DNA of 9,617 bases from Nocardia sp. (GTDB lineage Bacteria; Actinomycetota; Actinomycetes; Mycobacteriales; Mycobacteriaceae). The position numbers and the translations under genes were made by a program. Where the stretch lies: the NCBI GenBank assembly GCA_013361595.1, contig JABFXT010000823.1, positions 1-9,617 on the forward strand, in the 5' to 3' direction. Below are positions 5,650 to 9,617 of the stretch, one piece after another. The notes below the pieces were generated by a model. It saw only the letters and a list, made by a program, of their open reading frames with translations. It was not told the origin of the DNA and did no database searches. Each line of letters opens with the position of its first letter. The first letter of the stretch is position 1.

Positions 5650-6506
5650 ACGGTGGTGAGGGTGTGCACGTGGGGCGTGGGGAATTCGAGCACGCCGGGA
5701 ATCGGCTCAGCCGGCGTTCCTGGGTACCCGCGACACCGGCCCGCGGGGTCGTGGTGCTCGTGCACGGCGTGGCCGAACATTCGGGACGCTACGAGTACGT
5801 CGCGCGGACCCTGGCGGCGGCCGGTTTCGCGGTGTACGCGTTCGACCATGTGGGGCACGGGGAATCCGCGGCCGCGGGGTCCCGCGCCAATATCGGATCG
5901 GTCGACAATGCCGCGGACAATGTGGTGGCCCTGCTCGATCTGGCCCGGGCCGAACATCCCGGGATTCCGGCCTTCGTGATCGGGCATTCCATGGGTGCGC
6001 TGATCACCCTGTACCTGGCCACCCGGGCGCCGCTGGACGTGGCCGGGGTAGTGGTGTCGGCACCGCCGCTGATCATCGACGCGGGTAACCCGGCACAGCG
6101 GCTGCTGGCGCCGGTGCTCACCCGGCTGGCACCGAACCTGGGTGTGCTGAAACTCGATTCGTCGCAGATCAGCCGGGACCCGGGCGTGGTCGCGGCCTAC
6201 GACAACGACGCGCTGGTGTTCCGCGGCAAACTGCCCGCCCGCACGGCGACCGAGATCCTGACAGCCGCCGGGACCGTTCTGGATCGGTTGCCCCGGCTAC
6301 GGGTTCCCACGCTCGCCCTGCACGGGACCGGTGACGCCATCGCCGCCCCGGCGAGTACGGACCGGATCGAACAGCACGCGGGCACTACCGATCTCACGGT
6401 CCGCCGCTACGACGGCCTCTACCACGAGATCTTCAACGAACCCGAACGTGACGAAGTGCTCGCCGACGTGATCTCCTGGCTGGACGCGCGGGCCGCCGCC
6501 GAGTGA
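5646..6506 (+). CDS. Alpha/beta hydrolase, monoacylglycerol lipase type
   Basis: 286 residues. A serine hydrolase expected to release fatty acid from monoacylglycerols. The catalytic triad is Ser115 (GHSMG), Asp230 (LHGTGD) and His260 (LYHEIFNEPE). The oxyanion-hole signature HGVAEHSGRY (40-49) and DHVGHGES (67-74) are typical of this family. The run ISRDPGVVAAYDNDALVFRGKLP (175-197) in the cap region follows the pattern of M. tuberculosis Rv0183, a known monoacylglycerol lipase. There is no signal peptide. The start is GTG at 5646, with GGGAG (5634-5638) seven bases ahead; GTG at 5664 and 5670 are weaker alternatives. It lies 170 bp after the M20 gene on the same strand and may share its transcript, with the duplicated leader between them. 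The family call is strong; the substrate is inferred from the family. Confidence 0.92.
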   Translation: MNGGEGVHVGRGEFEHAGNRLSRRSWVPATPARGVVVLVHGVAEHSGRYEYVARTLAAAGFAVYAFDHVGHGESAAAGSRANIGSVDNAADNVVALLDLARAEHPGIPAFVIGHSMGALITLYLATRAPLDVAGVVVSAPPLIIDAGNPAQRLLAPVLTRLAPNLGVLKLDSSQISRDPGVVAAYDNDALVFRGKLPARTATEILTAAGTVLDRLPRLRVPTLALHGTGDAIAAPASTDRIEQHAGTTDLTVRRYDGLYHEIFNEPERDEVLADVISWLDARAAAE

Positions 6507-6519
6507 CCTTCCCCGGAAT

Positions 6520-6542
6520 CCGGTACCGGCGACCGGGCCCGG
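6520..6542. terminator. Twin palindromes forming a stem-loop between convergent genes
   Basis: Two perfect 10-bp palindromes, CCGGTACCGG (6520-6529) and CCGGGCCCGG (6533-6542), flank the triplet CGA. Together they fold as CCGG-TA-CCGG around a CGA loop, closing with CCGG-GC-CCGG: two 4-bp stems and one 2x2 mismatch. They fill most of the 43-bp gap between the lipase and the metallopeptidase stops, so a bidirectional terminator is the simplest reading. Confidence 0.5.
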
Positions 6543-6549
6543 CGCGCGT

Positions 6550-7995
6550 CTACGCGTATTCGGCGAGGCAGGCACTCTCGCCGTCGAGTACACCGAGCCG
6601 GAACGCGTCCAGCCGCAGATAGCCCTCGGGGACGACCGCGCCGTTGACATCGCCGGCTGCCAGCCCGTCGGACAGCAGACCCGATACCGCCTCGTCCAGA
6701 TCACCGGCGGACAGTCGCGGATTGCTGTTCTCCCGGCTCAGCGCGGTGGTGACCACGCCCGAGAGACACGCGGTGCGCAACCCGGCGCTGTCGGCGCCGG
6801 TCAGCGAGAGCTGTTTGCTGTTCTGGTACGCCAGGGTGTAGCGGGAGATGAACACGACGAACGCGTTGTAATCGCCGGCGACGATCGCCGACAGCGGTTC
6901 GTCCGCGGCGCCGGTCTCCCCCGCCAGCTCGGCCAGCGCGTCGACATCGGTGCCGATGAGATCGGTGACCGGGCAGTACGCGGCGGGCGCGGCGGAGGTG
7001 GCGTCGGCGCAGCGGGCGGGTACGCCGTCGTAGTCGTAGTCGGGGGTATCGGAGACCGGCAGGATTTCGGCCAGGGCGGTGGCCATATCGCGCAGTGAAT
7101 TCTCGGTGATGTCCAGCTGGAGATACTGCTCGTCCGGCTCCTCGAAGGTCACCGGCAGCCCGGCGCGGCGCTGCTCGATCTCCTGTTCGTCGATTCCGGC
7201 GCAGGCTCCGGCACCGTCGGTGTAGCCCATCTGCACCGCGGTGACCCGCTCGAAAGCACTGCCGTGCACATTGTCCGGATCGTCGGGATCACGGTCGCGA
7301 ACCGCGACCGTGGCACCCAGCACGCCGTTGAGACCCTCGGTCGTGTTCAGCGTGAAATGCCGGGAATCTCCCTCGGCCACATGCCGGAGGAATACTCCGG
7401 CGAGGCAGTCGGCCTGCTGTTCGGTGACCAGACCCGGCGAATCCTCGGTCGCTATCCCGGCGGGTATCTGCAGAGCGTGCCCGTATTCGTGGGCGAGAAC
7501 CATCACCACCGCCATCTCGCCGAATTGTTCGACCAGTTCCGGTAACAGCACCCCACGATCCCAGCCGATGGTCTCGTCGGCACCGCAGTAGGCGGCATTG
7601 ACCAGTTCGTGGGTGCTCATACCGCAGAATTCGATCGAATCGCGTTCGGCGGCGTCCCCGTCCCAGGACACGAGCTCGGAGACCGGCCGGAATTTCCCCG
7701 GGAAGGTCGCCGAATAGTTCTCGGTCCAGAACTCCTCGATATCGGCGACGGCGTTGAGCGCGAGCCGGTCCGTTTCGCCGCCGTCTCCGTTGGTGGCCTG
7801 GCGGTCGCTGTCGGGCACTCCTTCCCGGGGGCCGCTGGGCCCGGTACTGGTCGTGGCACCCGTGCTCTGCCACGGGTTGGCCGCGTCCGCCGCCCGCTGC
7901 GTCGAATTCGCCGCCGAACACGCCGACAGCGCCGATACCGTCAGCATCGCCGCTGCCGCCGCGCCGGCCAGCCGTGACCATCGTGTCCCGGTCAT
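6550..7995 (-). CDS. Lipoprotein with neutral zinc metallopeptidase domain
   Basis: 481 residues. The signal peptide (1-25) ends in the lipobox LSAC, with Cys26 as the likely lipid anchor, so the protein should sit outside the cell membrane. A Ser/Thr/Pro-rich linker (27-75) follows, then a metallopeptidase domain with HEYGH (169-173, in VLAHEYGHALQ) and EQQADCLAG (192-200). Glu192 is the likely third zinc ligand, as in the YpfJ-type zinc peptidase family. EFCGM (122-126) and YCGADE (136-141) are also family-like. The C-terminal half (about 285-481) matches nothing I recognise. Eight cysteines beyond Cys26 (124, 137, 197, 265, 329, 341, 410, 476) could form disulfides. The ATG at 7995 has GGGGAGG five bases ahead; the frame is open upstream to 8301 but without plausible sequence. 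No activity is shown for close relatives that I know of. Confidence 0.88.
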   Translation of the reverse strand: MTGTRWSRLAGAAAAAMLTVSALSACSAANSTQRAADAANPWQSTGATTSTGPSGPREGVPDSDRQATNGDGGETDRLALNAVADIEEFWTENYSATFPGKFRPVSELVSWDGDAAERDSIEFCGMSTHELVNAAYCGADETIGWDRGVLLPELVEQFGEMAVVMVLAHEYGHALQIPAGIATEDSPGLVTEQQADCLAGVFLRHVAEGDSRHFTLNTTEGLNGVLGATVAVRDRDPDDPDNVHGSAFERVTAVQMGYTDGAGACAGIDEQEIEQRRAGLPVTFEEPDEQYLQLDITENSLRDMATALAEILPVSDTPDYDYDGVPARCADATSAAPAAYCPVTDLIGTDVDALAELAGETGAADEPLSAIVAGDYNAFVVFISRYTLAYQNSKQLSLTGADSAGLRTACLSGVVTTALSRENSNPRLSAGDLDEAVSGLLSDGLAAGDVNGAVVPEGYLRLDAFRLGVLDGESACLAEYA

Positions 7996-8213
7996 ATCCG
8001 CCTCCCCGTTCCGAACCGAGCCCGCGGGCCCGGTATCGCCCGGATCGCGAACCCGCCGCACCGGACCGAGAATCATCGAATCACAAGGCGGGCAACGGCG
8101 TACAGCGAAGAAATACGGGCGATCAATCCATTCTGCGGTATAGGGCTCGGCGGGACGGCCGTTAGCACTCGACCCGGTCCTAGACTGGTCGGAGTACTTC
8201 GCGAGGAGGTCCG
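7996..8213. promoter_or_regulatory. Divergent promoter region
   Basis: This 218-bp gap separates the divergent metallopeptidase and HPr-like genes. On the + strand, TAGACT (8181-8186) fits a -10 box; it would start transcription near 8193, ahead of the GAGGAGG (8203-8209) of the small gene. No good -35 is visible. A direct repeat GAATCA-TC-GAATCA (8070-8083, 8-bp period) could be a protein site. The more A/T-rich part at about 8100-8145 is the likely core of the minus-strand promoter, but I cannot pick a specific box there. Confidence 0.4.
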
Positions 8214-8501
8214 GTGTACGTCGAGGAATTCCGCTCGCCCGGCGCGTTGACGGCCGCGGTCGCCGAGGAACTGGCATTCTGCCTGCCCGGCTGCACGTCA
8301 CGGGTCACCGTGACGGCCAACGACCGCTCGGTGAACCTACCGGTACTCCCCTACTGCTGGACCGAACTCGGCATCCGGCGGGACACCCGGGTGACGATCA
8401 CCGCCGAGGACGGTTATCGCCCGGCCGATCTGGAGGACCGGCGGGTACTGCAGGAACTGGTCACCCGGTTCCGGGCCCTGACCTCCCCGGTCGGCCGCTG
8501 A
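8214..8501 (+). CDS. Small protein, possible HPr-like fold without active-site histidine
   Basis: 95 residues, GTG start at 8214 behind GAGGAGG (8203-8209). I do not recognise a close family. The order and spacing of its segments resemble phosphocarrier protein HPr: an alternating strand SRVTVTANDRSVNL (29-42) like HPr's 'V.V..ng..VN.KS', then TELGIRRDTRVTITAEDG (50-67) like 'MSLGi..G..v.i.AeG', and a final helix EDRRVLQELVTRFRAL (74-89). The N-terminal part (GALTAAVAEELAFCL, 10-24) would align with the HPr active-site loop 'GLHARPA', but has no histidine, and the Ser46 region is LPVLPYCW with no serine. If the fold is right, the protein is not a phosphocarrier. It is convergent with the WYL regulator and divergent from the metallopeptidase. 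That it is a gene is likely; the fold is tentative. Confidence 0.75.
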   Translation: MYVEEFRSPGALTAAVAEELAFCLPGCTSRVTVTANDRSVNLPVLPYCWTELGIRRDTRVTITAEDGYRPADLEDRRVLQELVTRFRALTSPVGR

Positions 8502-8521
8502 GACCGCCGGTTCCGCCGGTC
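8502..8521. terminator. Hairpin directly after the small gene
   Basis: GACCG (8502-8506) pairs with CGGTC (8517-8521). After one C-C mismatch two or three more G-C pairs follow around a short loop. It begins immediately after the TGA at 8499-8501 and would suit termination of the small gene. Confidence 0.45.
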
Positions 8522-8537
8522 GCCCGATCCGCGACAT

Positions 8538-8559
8538 GGGCACATCGTGCGGTGTGCCC
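8538..8559. terminator. Perfect 7-bp stem-loop between convergent genes
   Basis: GGGCACA (8538-8544) and TGTGCCC (8553-8559) are perfect complements around an 8-nt loop (TCGTGCGG) that can pair further itself. It is central in the 118-bp gap between the convergent small gene and the WYL regulator, so it may stop transcription from both sides. Confidence 0.5.
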
Positions 8560-8569
8560 GCGCCACCGG

Positions 8570-8589
8570 GATGCGCGGCGGTCCGCATC
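8570..8589. terminator. Third stem-loop, nearest the WYL regulator gene
   Basis: GATGCG (8570-8575) pairs perfectly with CGCATC (8584-8589) over an 8-nt loop. It lies 30 bp beyond the stop of the minus-strand regulator, a fitting distance for that gene's terminator. Confidence 0.4.
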
Positions 8590-8619
8590 GCACCGGCGGC
8601 GGCTCTCGGCGACAACTCC

Positions 8620-9594
8620 TCAGGACGACTCCCGGTAGCGGGCGGCGATCGCGGCGGCGCGGTCGTGCAGAGATCTGCGCAACGACACCGGGGCCAGGAC
8701 TTCCGCATCGGTGGTGAGCTGCCACAGCGCCCATTCGGCGTGCCGGGCGTCCTGGAAGGTCAGCTCCAGGCGGAGCCAACCGTCCGCGTCGGTTTCCTCG
8801 GTGCGCACGGCCAATGCCGTACCCACCAGTTCCGCCCGCCGCACCGGGGACACCCGCACCAGAACCGCCGATATATCGCCGCCGGTCCGGAATCGCGTAC
8901 TGCGTTCCCGCCAGGCCAGATCCAGATCGACGCGGTCCGGTCGCTGCGCCGGTTCGGGGAGTTCCCGTGCGGCCGACACCCGCGACAGCCGATAGGTGCG
9001 GTCCGCGCCGGACCGGGTGGCCAGCAGGTAGCCCCGGTCGCGGACGACGACCACGCCGATCGGGTCGACAGTGCGCCATTCCGGGGCCTGATCGGCTGCC
9101 GCGTAGTGGATGCGCAGCTTGCGTCCGGCGAACACCGCGCGCCGGATCTCGGCCAGTACCGGCGCGGGTACGTCCTCGACGACCGACCGGCGCGACAGCA
9201 GATCGGTCTCCGGCTCGATGAGCAACCGCTCGGCCACCTCGGCCGCGGTGTCCCGGTAGCTCTCGGGTAATGCGTCGACCACCTTGAGCATGGCCGAAGC
9301 CAACGCCGAGCCCAGACCGAATGCCTGTGCGCCACGCCGTGATCCGGCGATCAGCAGGGCGAGCGCTTCGTCGTGGTTCAGTCCGGTGAGCTCGGTCCGG
9401 AATCCGGGGAGCAGCGCGAAACCGCCGTGCCTGCCGCGTTCGGTGAACACCGGGATGCCGGCCGCCGACAACGCCTCGATATCGCGCAGCACTGTGCGGG
9501 TGGACACTTCCAGTTCGTCGGCCAGTTCGGCCGCGGTCAGCCGACCGCGCTGGCGCAGCAGGAGCACCAGCGAAACCAACCGATCGGCGCGCAT
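8620..9594 (-). CDS. HTH-WYL transcriptional regulator
   Basis: 324 residues. The N-terminal winged helix-turn-helix spans about 1-60: RLVSLVLLLRQRGRLTAAELADELEVSTRTVLRDIEAL, with the wing GIPVFTERGRHGGFALLPGFRTEL, as in DeoR/YobV-type regulators. A helical linker follows (71-135). The WYL domain lies at about 146-212 (LRIHYAAADQAPEWRTVDPIGVVVVRDRGYLLAT, then YRLSRV); the name-giving W-Y-L reads G-Y-L here (188-190). The C-terminal extension (240-320) is the usual WYL-CTD type ending in LHDRAAAIAARYRE. WYL domains bind ligands or nucleic acid and convert them into DNA-binding changes. The ATG at 9594 has no clear Shine-Dalgarno sequence, and a palindrome lies just upstream. Its usual target, an adjacent divergent gene, would lie outside the window. 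Confidence 0.93.
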   Translation of the reverse strand: MRADRLVSLVLLLRQRGRLTAAELADELEVSTRTVLRDIEALSAAGIPVFTERGRHGGFALLPGFRTELTGLNHDEALALLIAGSRRGAQAFGLGSALASAMLKVVDALPESYRDTAAEVAERLLIEPETDLLSRRSVVEDVPAPVLAEIRRAVFAGRKLRIHYAAADQAPEWRTVDPIGVVVVRDRGYLLATRSGADRTYRLSRVSAARELPEPAQRPDRVDLDLAWRERSTRFRTGGDISAVLVRVSPVRRAELVGTALAVRTEETDADGWLRLELTFQDARHAEWALWQLTTDAEVLAPVSLRRSLHDRAAAIAARYRESS

Positions 9595-9596
9595 GC

Positions 9597-9608
9597 GCAG
9601 AACTCTGC
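9597..9608. promoter_or_regulatory. Short palindrome ahead of the WYL regulator, possible operator
   Basis: GCAGA-AC-TCTGC (9597-9608) is a 5-bp inverted repeat starting two bases before the regulator's ATG. Dyads at this place are often self-regulation sites for HTH regulators. The window ends at 9617, so the rest of the promoter cannot be seen. Confidence 0.3.
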
Positions 9609-9617
9609 CAGAAATCA

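Noticed and set aside
4317..6506. 729-codon + frame reading into the lipase from inside the M20 gene
   Set aside because: The first part is an out-of-frame shadow of the M20 gene. Only the part from the GTG at 5646 has protein-like sequence, with a ribosome binding site ahead.
6550..8301. Longer 583-aa version of the metallopeptidase
   Set aside because: The extra N-terminal residues are Arg/Pro/Ser-rich and would bury the lipoprotein signal peptide; the ATG at 7995 has a strong ribosome binding site and a proper lipobox 25 residues on.

Overview
The window is high-GC actinobacterial DNA, most likely from Nocardia or a close relative in the Mycobacteriales. This rests on a glutamine synthetase that closely follows the mycobacterial GlnA1 pattern, a GlnR operator of actinomycete type, a glnA - RDD protein - DUF4191 neighbourhood like that of Mycobacterium tuberculosis (from memory), an Rv0183-like monoacylglycerol lipase, and apparently leaderless promoters. 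I see no transposase, CRISPR array, tRNA or rRNA. This is mostly a chromosomal housekeeping region with some accessory genes.

Layout: (1) positions 1-202 are the 3' end of an MDR-type oxidoreductase on the + strand. (2) 203-629 is a lower-GC gap with no convincing gene. It holds a 56-bp near-symmetrical inverted repeat and a short echo of the end of the upstream gene. (3) 630-2066 (-) is glnA, a type I glutamine synthetase with the adenylylation tyrosine Tyr406, preceded by a complete four-part GlnR box at 2141-2178. (4) 2326-3187 (+) holds an RDD membrane protein and a DUF2568/YrdB-like membrane protein. Each has a TANNNT box placed so that transcription would start at the start codon. (5) 3207-3941 (-) is a DUF4191 membrane protein, convergent with the DUF2568 gene. 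Both stop codons lie in one symmetrical stem-loop. (6) 4081-6506 (+) pairs a PM20D1-type M20 peptidase with a monoacylglycerol-lipase-type hydrolase. They are separated by 170 bp carrying a 67-bp-period tandem duplication and a possible 47-aa upstream ORF whose stop overlaps the lipase start (GTGA). (7) 6550-7995 (-) is a lipoprotein zinc metallopeptidase. (8) 8214-8501 (+) is a small protein with a possible HPr-like fold but no active-site histidine. (9) 8620-9594 (-) is an HTH-WYL regulator that may control itself.

How the genes work together: glnA assimilates ammonium under GlnR control and probably post-translational adenylylation. The RDD and DUF4191 genes are its conserved neighbours, of unknown role. 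The M20 enzyme and the lipase may form a small unit acting on acyl lipids (N-acyl amino acids and monoacylglycerols); this is inference. No large undescribed system is evident. The most unusual spots are the duplicated translation-initiation region before the lipase, the symmetrical structures between convergent genes, and the HPr-like orphan.
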